The position numbers and the translations under genes are program-made. A stretch of DNA of 64,000 nucleotides from JBFAPK01 sp040676675 (GTDB lineage: Bacteria > Actinomycetota > Actinomycetes > Mycobacteriales > Micromonosporaceae), in contig NZ_JBFAPK010000035.1 in assembly GCF_040676675.1 (NCBI RefSeq), positions 1 to 64,000 on the forward strand, in the 5' to 3' direction. The notes below the pieces were generated by a model, which saw only the letters and a list, made by a program, of their open reading frames with translations, ran no database searches and was not told where the DNA came from. This document shows, in pieces, positions 1 through 7,742 of the stretch. Within the stretch, counting starts at the first letter, position 1, and each line of letters opens with the position of its first letter.

Positions 1-544
1 CCCCACCGCCACCCGTCACCTGAACACCAGAAGCGCTACCCGACACCGACAACGCACCCGACGTCCAGGTAACGACGCATGCACCACGCCCAGGCGCCGA
101 AAGCACGGCACAGCCGGCAACGGAAAGCAGCTCCACGCGTGACTGGTACGCCGGCGACGTCATAGGGGACGGATAACATCGCCGGCGTACCAGTCACGGG
201 AGGCACTCCCGTCGGCAGGGGCGGGCCATTCCCGACGCCCGGAGGCAGTTTCCGCAGGTGGGGCCCGCCGTGCCCGGCGAAGACATCAAGCCTGACGGGA
301 TTCGTCGGGTACGGCGGGCCACACCCCCGACCTCGCCGGCCGAGCCACCCGCCGCGCCCACCACGGACACACCCGAGGCACCGGACGCGACAGGCCCGGC
401 GGACGAAAGACCCGGCGGACGCGACAGACCCGGCGGGGCCGACAAAACCGCGAGTCCTCGCCCGGATCGGGTGATCCCGGCTCATCCCGGGGCGTTCGAG
501 ACTGGTCTCGCCCCCGGCACGTACCCGCGACGAGGGAGGCGACG
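1..544. other. Left-edge stretch without a convincing gene
   Basis: No reading frame here has a ribosome-binding site, a recognisable domain and normal codon bias together. The frame at 258-620 is Pro/Ala/Arg-rich and overlaps the better-supported small gene at 545. The main structure is the long inverted repeat at 138-198. Confidence 0.6.
138..198. repeat. Perfect 20-bp inverted repeat with 21-nt loop
   Basis: The arm CGTGACTGGTACGCCGGCGA at 138-157 is exactly reverse-complemented at 179-198. The loop (158-178) is unusually A-rich for this genome. It could be a terminator of a gene left of the window, or the remains of a mobile element. No U-tract follows on either strand. Confidence 0.8.
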
Positions 545-691
545 ATGGGCGAGCCGCTGCCGATCAGTAACGAACGGCGTATCGAGAACTACCGCAAACA
601 GGCCCGGCGCCGGGAACTGACGTCCCGCCAGCGCCGACGCGTACGCAAGAAGGAGAACCTCGTCGAGCACCGCCGGCCGGCTCGGCGCTGA
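545..691 (+). CDS. Small basic hypothetical protein (48 aa)
   Basis: A 48-residue frame with ATG at 545 and a purine-rich ribosome-binding site (GAGGGAGGCGACG) just upstream. The product starts MGEPLPISNERRIENYRK and then becomes very rich in Arg, Lys and Gln, with a predicted helical middle, so nucleic-acid or ribosome binding is possible but not shown. It lies 38 bp before the archease gene on the same strand. I do not recognise a family. Third positions fit the genome, which supports a real gene. Confidence 0.6.
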   Translation: MGEPLPISNERRIENYRKQARRRELTSRQRRRVRKKENLVEHRRPARR

Positions 692-729
692 CGGGAGGTG
701 GACCGGGCCCGATCGGAGGGGGGACAGCG

Positions 730-1158
730 ATGGGCGCACCGACGGCGGCCGGGCATCGCAGCATGCCGCACACGGCAGACGTACGGATCGAGGCGTGGGG
801 ACCGTCCCGGGAGGCGTGCACCGCCGAGGCGGTCGCCGCCATGGTCGACGGTTTCGCCGACGTCACCGGCGCGCCGACGGTGGCCAGCGTCGACTTCCGG
901 ATCCCACCCGGCAGCGACGAGGACCTGCTCGCCGGCGTACTCGACCAGGTCATCTACCTGCTTGACACGACCGGACAGCTCCCGATCGGCGCCGACGTCG
1001 CGCCCTGCGACGGCGGCGTCGACGTACGACTGCGGATGACCGGTACCGAGCACGCGGAGCTGGTCGGGGCCGTACCGAAGGCGGTCTCCCTGCACGAACT
1101 GCGTGTCGACCACAGCCCGGACGGCGGCTGGTCCTGCGCGGCGACCCTCGACGTGTGA
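730..1158 (+). CDS. Archease, RtcB-activating protein
   Basis: 142 aa, the usual archease length. Archease helps RtcB form the guanylated enzyme intermediate and turn over during RNA ligation. Family signs are the opening HTADVRIEAWG, the central DEDLLAGVLDQVIYLLDT and the C-terminal hydrophobic/aspartate tail ending TLDV. ATG 730 follows GGAGGGGGGACAGCG. It converges on rtcB, its expected partner, with about 75 bp between stops. That short gap is filled by duplicated copies of both gene ends. Confidence 0.92.
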   Translation: MGAPTAAGHRSMPHTADVRIEAWGPSREACTAEAVAAMVDGFADVTGAPTVASVDFRIPPGSDEDLLAGVLDQVIYLLDTTGQLPIGADVAPCDGGVDVRLRMTGTEHAELVGAVPKAVSLHELRVDHSPDGGWSCAATLDV

Positions 1159-1187
1159 CCCAGTTCGGCCCTCGACGTGTGACCCAG
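1145..1187 (+). repeat. Duplicated 3' end of the archease gene
   Basis: The 19-bp sequence CCCTCGACGTGTGACCCAG occurs at 1145-1163, where it contains the stop codon, and again at 1169-1187. Confidence 0.9.
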
Positions 1188-1255
1188 CCCTCGACCACGA
1201 CGGGCGACCTCAGCCCTCGACCACGACGGGCCCTCAGCCCTTGACCACGCCGACC
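1185..1255 (-). repeat. Triplicated 3' end of rtcB
   Basis: Reading the + strand, CAGCCCTCGACCACGACGGG occurs at 1185 and 1211, and a diverged third copy at 1235 is the real end of rtcB, including its stop. Spacings are 26 and 24 bp. Confidence 0.85.
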
Positions 1256-2652
1256 GGCACCAGCCGGGCGACCTGGCGGCACAGCCCCGCCCCCTGGGTC
1301 GCCTCGACGACCGCGCCGACGTCCTTGTACGCCTCCGGCGTCTCCTCGGCCAACCCCCGCCAGGAGGCACCCCGTACCGCGATGTCCCGGGCCTCCAGCC
1401 GGCGACGCAGGTCCTGCCCGCGTACCGACCGACCGGCCTGCTGCCGGCTCTGCAACCGCCCCGCGCCGTGGCAGGTCGAGGCGAACGCGGGCGCCCCCGG
1501 CACGCCCGTCAACACGTACGACTCGGTCCCCATCGAGCCGGGAATCAGCACCGGCTGCCCCACCTCACGCAGCTCCTCCGGCAGCTCCGGATGCCCCGGC
1601 GGCAAGGCCCGCGTGGCGCCCTTGCGGTGCACGCAGAGCTGCCGCGGCGCGCCGTCGACCTCGTGCGTCTCCAGCTTCGCCAGGTTGTGCGAGACGTCGT
1701 AGACCAGCTCCAGCCCCCGGCCGGTCAGCCGCTCGAAGACCCGCCGCGCCGCCTCGCCGAGCACCTGCCGGTTGGCCCGCGCGTAGTTCGCCGCCGCGGC
1801 CATCGCGGAGAGGTACGCCCGTCCCGGCGGGGACGAAACCGGCGTGCAGGCGAGCTGCCGGTCCGGTACGCGGATGTCGTACCGGGCCATCGCCTCCTCC
1901 ATCGCGTGCACGTGCTCGGTACAGACCTGATGGCCCAGGCCCCGCGAGCCACAGTGGATCATCACGCAGACCTGACCGAGCGCCAGCCCGAACGCGCGCG
2001 CCACCGCCTCGTCGTACACCCGGTCGACCGCCTGCACCTCCAGGAAGTGGTTGCCGGACCCGAGGCTGCCGATCTGGGCGAGCCCGCGCTGGATGGCCCG
2101 CTCCCCCACCTGCCCCACGTCGGCGTCGGCCACCGCGCCGTAGTCCTCGCACCGCCGCAGGTCGCCCTCGACCCCACGCCCCTGCTCGACCGCGTACCGC
2201 GAGCCGCCGGCGAGCACCCGCTCCAGCTCCGGGCGGCCCGAGACGTGCCACACCGCGCCCTTGCCCATGCCCCGCGGGATCGCCGCGTCCAACCCGTCCA
2301 TCAGCCGGCCGAACACCGGGGACAGTTCCTCGGTGTGCAGGTCGGCGGCGAGCAGTCGTACCCCGCAGGAGATGTCGAAACCCACCCCGCCCGGCGAGAC
2401 GACCCCGCCCTCGGCGACGTCGGTGGCGGCCACCCCGCCGATCGGAAACCCGTACCCCCAGTGCACGTCCGGCATCGCGTACGAGGCGTCGACGATCCCG
2501 GGCAGCGTCGCCACGTTCGCCACCTGGTCCAGCGACCGGTCCGCACCGCTGTCCGGCAGCAGCTCCCGGGACGCGAAGACCACCCCGGGTACCCGCATCT
2601 CGCCCTGCCGGTCGATCCGGAACCGGTACGGCGACTCCTCCACCAGCTCCAT
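1234..2652 (-). CDS. rtcB: RtcB-family tRNA-splicing/RNA-repair ligase
   Basis: 472 aa. RtcB joins 2',3'-cyclic phosphate (or 3'-phosphate) RNA ends to 5'-OH ends using GTP and Mn2+. Visible motifs: the PDVHWGYGFPIGG segment; metal ligands Asp93 and Cys96 in GVGFDISCGVRLL; GSLGSGNHFLEVQ; the metal-binding HCGSRGLGHQ; and the guanylated histidine His395 in TCHGAGR. The start at 2652 gives an N-terminus matching the family (MELVEESPYRF); a longer in-frame extension to 2763 is Arg/Pro-rich and unlikely to be coding. Archease lies directly opposite. Confidence 0.95.
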   Translation of the reverse strand: MELVEESPYRFRIDRQGEMRVPGVVFASRELLPDSGADRSLDQVANVATLPGIVDASYAMPDVHWGYGFPIGGVAATDVAEGGVVSPGGVGFDISCGVRLLAADLHTEELSPVFGRLMDGLDAAIPRGMGKGAVWHVSGRPELERVLAGGSRYAVEQGRGVEGDLRRCEDYGAVADADVGQVGERAIQRGLAQIGSLGSGNHFLEVQAVDRVYDEAVARAFGLALGQVCVMIHCGSRGLGHQVCTEHVHAMEEAMARYDIRVPDRQLACTPVSSPPGRAYLSAMAAAANYARANRQVLGEAARRVFERLTGRGLELVYDVSHNLAKLETHEVDGAPRQLCVHRKGATRALPPGHPELPEELREVGQPVLIPGSMGTESYVLTGVPGAPAFASTCHGAGRLQSRQQAGRSVRGQDLRRRLEARDIAVRGASWRGLAEETPEAYKDVGAVVEATQGAGLCRQVARLVPVGVVKG

Positions 2653-2829
2653 GCCATCACCGCCGTCGCCCTCGACGCGCCGGGGACCGTCCGGCGGGCG
2701 GCGTCGTTCCGGCCGGCGCGTCCCCGACTCCCGACGCACCTGGCTACCCCGGCGTACCGCCACTACACCTGCCCGGACCGGGCAGCCGGAACCCCGCTCC
2801 GCGACGGGCGGGCCGGCCGGTCCCGACGG

Positions 2830-2861
2830 CCCGTAGGTCCGTGGGCCCGTAGGTCCGTGGG
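2830..2861. repeat. Tandem 16-bp repeat next to the SDR stop
   Basis: CCCGTAGGTCCGTGGG at 2830-2845 is repeated exactly at 2846-2861, ending 10 bp from the stop of the SDR gene. Confidence 0.9.
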
Positions 2862-2870
2862 CCCGGGCGA

Positions 2871-3644
2871 TCAGCCCGCCTCCGGGTCCAGGCCGAGCAC
2901 CGCCCGCCCACCGTCGACCGGCAGCGTCACGCCGTTGACGAAGCTCGCCCGCGCCGAGAGCAGGTACGCGACCGCCTCCGCCACCTCCTCCGGGCGGCCC
3001 GTCCGGCCGAGCGGATGCAGCCGGCGCAGTTCCTCCTCCACGCCGGCCGCGGCGGTCGGTCCCCGCGCCGCCAGCAACGCCTCGTGCCGTTCCGTGTGGA
3101 TCGAGCCGAGCGCGACCGCGTTCACCCGGATCCCGTGCGGCCCGTAGTCCACCGCGAGCGCGCGGGTCACCCCCTCGACGGCCGCCTTCGCCGTGGCGTA
3201 CGGCAGCGCGCCGCGCACCGGACGGCGCGCCTGGTGGGAGGAGACGTTGACGATCGCGCCCGGCGTACCGGCCGCCAGGAAGCGGCGGACCGCGGTGGCG
3301 GCACCCGCCAGCACCGGCCCGAGGTTCAGCCCGACCAGGTTCAACACCTCGCCGGCCGGCGCGGAGTGCAGCCAGGCGTCCCGGAACACGGCCGCGTTGT
3401 TCACCCAGCCGGCGAGCGGAGCCGCGGCCTCGGCCACGTCGGCGGCCCGTTCGGTGACCGTCTCGTCGCCCGCGTCACCCGTCACGCCGCGCAGCCGGGC
3501 GGACTCCGGATGCTCGGCCAGCCACGTCAGAAGCGCGGGATCGCGCTCGATCACCACCACCACGCCCGCCGTGTCGAGCAGCCGCTCCACCAGCGCGCGC
3601 CCGATGCCCCGGCCCCCGCCGGTCACCACGTACGAGCCGGTCAC
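2871..3644 (-). CDS. SDR-family oxidoreductase
   Basis: 257 aa, a classical short-chain dehydrogenase using NAD(P)H. It shows the cofactor motif TGGGRGIG at the N-terminus, the NNAA motif, the catalytic serine in NVSS, and Y-x3-K in PYATAKAAV. The C-terminus SFVNGVTLPVDGG is typical. The substrate cannot be told. GTG 3644 is chosen because it places the glycine motif at the normal distance from the start. It lies 16 bp after the stop of the upstream gene, so the two are probably co-transcribed. Confidence 0.88.
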   Translation of the reverse strand: MTGSYVVTGGGRGIGRALVERLLDTAGVVVVIERDPALLTWLAEHPESARLRGVTGDAGDETVTERAADVAEAAAPLAGWVNNAAVFRDAWLHSAPAGEVLNLVGLNLGPVLAGAATAVRRFLAAGTPGAIVNVSSHQARRPVRGALPYATAKAAVEGVTRALAVDYGPHGIRVNAVALGSIHTERHEALLAARGPTAAAGVEEELRRLHPLGRTGRPEEVAEAVAYLLSARASFVNGVTLPVDGGRAVLGLDPEAG

Positions 3645-3660
3645 GCCGTCACCCGCTCCG

Positions 3661-4488
3661 CTACCGGCCGGGCCGGCGTGGCTGCGGCACCAGGCGGGTG
3701 ACCCGGGCCAGCTCGCCCCGCAACAGGTCCGCGTGGCCGATGGCGAAGTCCCCGTTCGGCAGCGCCGTGCCGCGGTAAGCGACCCCCATGACGCGGTCCG
3801 GCAGGAACGCACCCAGCTCGGGGTCGAGGTCCGGGGCGTACTCCACCGGCTCGCCCCACTCCGGGTCCGCGTCGTCGCTGCCGAACAGCAGCCAGTGGTC
3901 GGGGCTCACCCAGGCGTCGAGGTCCGGGACGGCACCGGTGTGACAGTCCAGGGCCGGCAGCACGATCCGCTCCGGGTCCACCGGCTCATACCAGATCAGC
4001 AGCGGCTTCGCGCGCTCGGCTCGCGCGTTGTCGAAGCAGCAGAACGCGAACGCGTGCCCCGGAAACGCCTCCCGGTAGAACGCCAGCAGGGCCGGGTCGA
4101 CCCGTGGCCGCTTGTGCCGGGGCACCCGGGACAGCGCGTCGGTGATCAGCGTCGGGTCGGCGGCGAGCACCACCGTGTAGACGTCGTGCTCGAAGACCTC
4201 GACCTCGTCGGGCTCCCCCATCCAGTCGATCCCGTCGTTGACCGGGAGCGGACGGACGGCGTCGAGCATGCTGGTCAGCACGCCGGCGTGCGGTCCCACC
4301 GGGACGAAGTGCCGCTGGTCGAGCCGGCGCGCCGGCAGGTGCAGCAGCATGGCGTTGGGTCCGGTGGCCCGGTTCGTCGCCGTGTTCTGGTAGCCGAGCA
4401 CCTCGATCGGGCCGTAGCGCGGGTGCCGCCGGCGGCCGCCGTACAGGACCGTTCCGGAGAACTCGGCGAGATCGAGCGACACGCACAC
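3661..4488 (-). CDS. Conserved hypothetical protein, possibly leaderless
   Basis: 275 aa soluble protein with no signal peptide or membrane segment. I do not recognise a domain. It is rich in Asp, Pro and aromatic residues, with the segments GYQNTATNRATGPNAMLLHLP and FAFCCFDNARAERAKPLLIW. The GTG start at 4488 follows a -10-like TACGGT by 6 nt, the arrangement of a leaderless actinobacterial message. It leads the SDR gene in a probable two-gene operon. Confidence 0.7.
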   Translation of the reverse strand: MCVSLDLAEFSGTVLYGGRRRHPRYGPIEVLGYQNTATNRATGPNAMLLHLPARRLDQRHFVPVGPHAGVLTSMLDAVRPLPVNDGIDWMGEPDEVEVFEHDVYTVVLAADPTLITDALSRVPRHKRPRVDPALLAFYREAFPGHAFAFCCFDNARAERAKPLLIWYEPVDPERIVLPALDCHTGAVPDLDAWVSPDHWLLFGSDDADPEWGEPVEYAPDLDPELGAFLPDRVMGVAYRGTALPNGDFAIGHADLLRGELARVTRLVPQPRRPGR

Positions 4489-4494
4489 GCCCGC

Positions 4495-4500
4495 ACCGTA
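4495..4500 (-). promoter_or_regulatory. -10 box of a predicted leaderless gene
   Basis: TACGGT on the minus strand, 6 nt before the GTG at 4488. Confidence 0.5.
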
Positions 4501-4520
4501 CCCGACCCGCCGCCCGCCGG

Positions 4521-4570
4521 CGTGATCGCCGTCGCGGGCGGTTGACGTGATCGGCGTCGCGGGCGGTTGA
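4521..4570. repeat. Tandem 25-bp repeat upstream of the quinone-oxidoreductase gene
   Basis: Two adjacent 25-bp copies (4521-4545 and 4546-4570) differ at one base. Each ends in GGCGGTTGA, whose last bases match the half-site of the adjoining palindrome. Confidence 0.9.
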
Positions 4571-4588
4571 CCTCAACCGCGGTTGAGG
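4571..4588. promoter_or_regulatory. 18-bp perfect palindrome, probable operator
   Basis: CCTCAACCGCGGTTGAGG is its own reverse complement and lies 33 bp before the GTG of the oxidoreductase gene. The preceding repeat copies carry extra GGTTGA half-sites, which suggests cooperative binding by a dimeric repressor. No cognate regulator is adjacent. Confidence 0.7.
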
Positions 4589-4620
4589 CGCGAGGCTGCC
4601 GACGACGAAGGGAGGACGCT

Positions 4621-5583
4621 GTGCTGGCGATAGAGGTGGACCGATTCGGCGGTCCGGAGGTGCTGGTCCCACGCGAGGTACCCGACCCGGTACCCGGGGC
4701 CGGGGAGGCGGTGGTGGACGTCGCCGCCGCCGACGTGTTGTGGGTGGAGACGATGATCCGGCAGGGCCGAGGCGCCCCGTACTTCCCGATCGAGCCACCG
4801 TACCGGCCGGGGGTCGGGGTGGCGGGCGTGGTCGCCGCCGTCGGTGCCGGCGTGGACCCCGGCTGGGTCGGCCGCCGGGTGGTCACCCGCACGGGAGCGA
4901 ACGGCGGGTACGTGCAGCGGGCGCTCGTACCGGCCGACGGCCTGGTCCCGGTCCCCGACGCGGTGGAGCCGGCCGTCGCGGCGGCACTGCTGCACGACGG
5001 GGTGACCGCGCTCGGGTTGGTCGACGTGGTACGGATCGAGCCCGGTGACCGCGTCCTCGTGACGGCGGCCGGCGGCGGGCTCGGCGTCCTGCTGGTGCAG
5101 CTGGCGCTGGCGGCGGGCGCCCGGGTGGTGGCCGCCGCCCGGGGCACCGCCAAGCTGCGGCGGCTCGCCGACCTCGGCGCCGACACCGTCGACTATTCGG
5201 AACCGGACTGGGCCGCGCGGGTCCGGTCGGTGGTCGGCGGGCTGGACGTGGTGCTCGACGGCGCCGGCGGCGCGTACGGCCGCGCCGCGTTCGACCTGCT
5301 CGCACCCGGCGGCCGGTTCTCGGCGCACGGTATGCCCAGCGGGGAGTTCGCCGTCGCGGACCCGGCCGTCGCGCGGGAACGCGGCGTCACCGCGACCGGT
5401 ATCGAGCGGGTGCAGTTCTCGCCCGAGGAGTTCCGGCGGTACCTCGTCGCCGCGCTCGACGCGGCCGCCGCCGGCCACCTCACGCCGCTGATCGGGCAGA
5501 CGTTCCCGCTGACGAAGGCCGCCGACGCGCACGCCGCGATCGAGGCCCGGGCCGTCACCGGCAAGACCCTGCTCCTGCCCTGA
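4621..5583 (+). CDS. Zinc-independent quinone oxidoreductase-like protein (MDR family)
   Basis: 320 aa medium-chain dehydrogenase/reductase of the quinone oxidoreductase (QOR) type. It starts VLAIEVDRFGGPEVL, has the proton-relay region HDGVTALGLV, and the NADPH site AAGGGLGVLLVQLA. The structural-zinc cysteines are absent, as in QOR enzymes. The expected reaction is NADPH-dependent reduction of quinones or enones. GTG 4621 is chosen over upstream in-frame codons because GAAGGGAGG lies 6 nt before it, and the upstream extension would run through the palindrome. Confidence 0.88.
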   Translation: MLAIEVDRFGGPEVLVPREVPDPVPGAGEAVVDVAAADVLWVETMIRQGRGAPYFPIEPPYRPGVGVAGVVAAVGAGVDPGWVGRRVVTRTGANGGYVQRALVPADGLVPVPDAVEPAVAAALLHDGVTALGLVDVVRIEPGDRVLVTAAGGGLGVLLVQLALAAGARVVAAARGTAKLRRLADLGADTVDYSEPDWAARVRSVVGGLDVVLDGAGGAYGRAAFDLLAPGGRFSAHGMPSGEFAVADPAVARERGVTATGIERVQFSPEEFRRYLVAALDAAAAGHLTPLIGQTFPLTKAADAHAAIEARAVTGKTLLLP

Positions 5584-5973
5584 GCACCACCGATCCCGGC
5601 GGTGCCGGCGCGGCCCGTACCCCGGCCGCGCCGGCACCGGAGTCGGCCCGGGGTCTGCCCCGAAACGGGTCTCCCGGGCCGGCGCCGGAGTCGGTCCGTA
5701 CCCCGGCCCCGACGGGTCGCCCTCGTACCGGACGCGTCCCGCTCCCCCACGGGAGTCGGCGCTGGCGGGTCTCCCGCGAAGGCCGGGCAGCCACGGATGA
5801 ACCCGACCCGCGCCGGCCGTCGCGCGTCACCGATGCCGTCGCGTGTTCGCGAGTACGGTGCAGCGCACGTCGCGTGTGGCAGCCTAGGAAGATAGCCTGT
5901 TTCGGCGGGCCCGTCGTGATGATCGACGGTAGGGTGCCGTCGGGGGGCCGGAACCGGAAGGGAGCTGTCGCGG
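5584..5973 (+). other. 390-bp spacer
   Basis: Very GC-rich at first, with degenerate copies of a GCCGGCACCGGAGTCGG-like sequence near 5628 and 5680, then more mixed sequence close to the next gene. No supported gene was seen; the short frames here lack ribosome-binding sites. Confidence 0.5.
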
Positions 5974-7098
5974 ATGAACCGGACGGACTGGCTGCGCACC
6001 TCCGCCGGCCGGCTCCGGCGGGGCTGGTCGCCGGTGGTCGAGTCGACCGCCGCCGCCACGGTGGCCTGGTTGATCGCGACCCGCCTGCTGCACCATCCGC
6101 AGCCCTTCTTCGCCCCGGCGGCGGCGCTGATCGTTCTCGGCCAGGCGCGCGGTCAGCGCTGGTGGCGGGCGATCGAGGTGATCCTCGGGGTCGCCGGCGG
6201 CGTACTCGTGGCCGACCTCGTCATCCAGGCCCTCGGCGCCCGGGGCACCTGGACCGTCTTCACGGTCATCCTGCTCACCCTCGCCCTCGCGGTCGCCGTG
6301 GGCGCGAGCCCCATCTCGGTGGTGCAGGCGGCCGTATCGGCGCTCTACCTCGTCGTGGTCGCCCCGCCGGGCGGCACGCTGATCCCGTTCCGGTTCGTCG
6401 ACGCACTGGTCGGTGGCGGCGTCGCCCTCGTCGCCAGCCAGCTCGCGGTGGCCCGGGAACCGGTCGCACCGCTGCTACGGGAGCTGCGGCAGACGTTCGA
6501 CGAGCTCGCCGAGGTTATCGAGGAGGTGGCCGGCGCGCTCGACCGGCACGACGAACCGGCCGCGCTGGCGGCGCTGGGCCGGGCGCGGCGCGCCGACGCC
6601 GCGGTGGACCGGCTCCGGACGGCGGTGCTCGCGGCCCAGGAGGCGCTGCGGCTGCACCTGCGGTGGCGGGCCCGCCGGGGCGGGGTACGCGCCGTCGACG
6701 TGGCGACCGTCCAGGTCGACTACGTCGTGCGCAGCGTACGGGTGCTGGCGCGGGCCGGCGTCACCCTGGTGCGGCTGCCGGTCACCCCGCCCCCGGAACT
6801 CGGCACCGCCCTGCGGTCCCTGGCGAGCGCCGTTTGCGCCGCGCACGAGGTCTTCACCGCCGAGCTGACCGGTGGTGCCGAGGACGACGTACGGCGCCAG
6901 CTCGAACGGGCCGAGACGGCCACGCTCGACGCCGTACGCACCGGCGGGCGGCTGCTGCGGGCGGACCCGCCGCTGCCCCTCGTCGTCATCGTCGGTCAGG
7001 TCCGCAACACGGCGATCGACCTGCTGCGGGCCATCGGCGACGACGACGTGGACGCGCTGAACCGGGTCGACGGGGCCCTCGGGCTGCCCCCGGTCTGA
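5974..7098 (+). CDS. FUSC/aromatic acid exporter family membrane protein
   Basis: 374 aa. The N-terminal ~160 residues form a compact set of membrane segments (GWSPVVESTAAATVAWLIAT, PQPFFAPAAALIVLGQ, WWRAIEVILGVAGGVLVAD and following). The rest is a long soluble helical part starting ELRQTFDELAEVIEEVAGAL. This matches the FUSC (ArAE) half-size exporters that move aromatic acids or similar compounds outward. ATG 5974 follows GGAAGGGAG. It appears monocistronic. Confidence 0.8.
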   Translation: MNRTDWLRTSAGRLRRGWSPVVESTAAATVAWLIATRLLHHPQPFFAPAAALIVLGQARGQRWWRAIEVILGVAGGVLVADLVIQALGARGTWTVFTVILLTLALAVAVGASPISVVQAAVSALYLVVVAPPGGTLIPFRFVDALVGGGVALVASQLAVAREPVAPLLRELRQTFDELAEVIEEVAGALDRHDEPAALAALGRARRADAAVDRLRTAVLAAQEALRLHLRWRARRGGVRAVDVATVQVDYVVRSVRVLARAGVTLVRLPVTPPPELGTALRSLASAVCAAHEVFTAELTGGAEDDVRRQLERAETATLDAVRTGGRLLRADPPLPLVVIVGQVRNTAIDLLRAIGDDDVDALNRVDGALGLPPV

Positions 7099-7164
7099 GC
7101 CCCCCGCGCCCCCTGGCTTCCGCCCGCTGGCCCGCGCCCCCGCGCCATCGGTCCGCACCCCGGC

Positions 7165-7494
7165 TCAGCGGTTGTCGCCGCTGCCACCCAGCACGCCACG
7201 GTCCTGGCGGCTTGCCAGCTTGGCCAGGTTGGCCGTCGCGATGTCGTCCAGCGACAGATCGAGGTAGTCGGCGAGCACCGCCAGATACCAGAGCACGTCA
7301 CCGAGTTCCTTGGCGATGTCGGCCCGGTCGATCCGCGACTCCTCGCTGTCCTGGTCCCGGACCCACTTCTTGAACTTCTCGGCGATCTCACCCGACTCGC
7401 CGACCAGCCCGAGCACCAGGTGGAGCAGCTCGTTCCGCCTGTCACGTGGAGCGGCCGTACGGAGGGCGCCGCGCTGATACTCGTCCAGGTCCAT
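7165..7494 (-). CDS. MazG-like nucleotide pyrophosphohydrolase
   Basis: 109 aa all-alpha NTP-PPase. The metal-binding pattern is clear: GESGEIAEKFKKW, followed by AKELGDVLWYLAVLAD, giving the E-x-x-E and E-x-x-D sites. Single-domain MazG proteins hydrolyse (d)NTPs to NMP and pyrophosphate as house-cleaning enzymes. ATG 7494 is chosen because the family begins MDLDEYQ; the upstream frame is Arg/Gly-rich noncoding sequence. A GATACT hexamer 8 nt upstream could be a -10 box for a near-leaderless message. Confidence 0.88.
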   Translation of the reverse strand: MDLDEYQRGALRTAAPRDRRNELLHLVLGLVGESGEIAEKFKKWVRDQDSEESRIDRADIAKELGDVLWYLAVLADYLDLSLDDIATANLAKLASRQDRGVLGGSGDNR

Positions 7495-7742
7495 GGCGGA
7501 CCAGTATCGTCGAGCCCCTCCCACCCGCCTCGCCGGGTCGCCGGCAGGAGGCACCACGCCGCGGTCGTCTGCCTGACCCGCACCCCGGCGCCACCGGTCC
7601 GCACCCCCGGCACCGGCCGGTGGTGGCCGACCACCGTCGACCACCACTGCCACCGCCCGCCCGACCGCCCGGCCCGGGAGGCCGTCCCGACCCCGGAACC
7701 GGCCCGGCGGGCCCGTACGCCCGGCCGGGGAGCGGTACCGGC

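Noticed and set aside
258..620. 120-aa frame at the left edge
   Set aside because: Pro/Ala/Arg-rich, no ribosome-binding site, no domain, and it overlaps the better 48-aa gene at 545.
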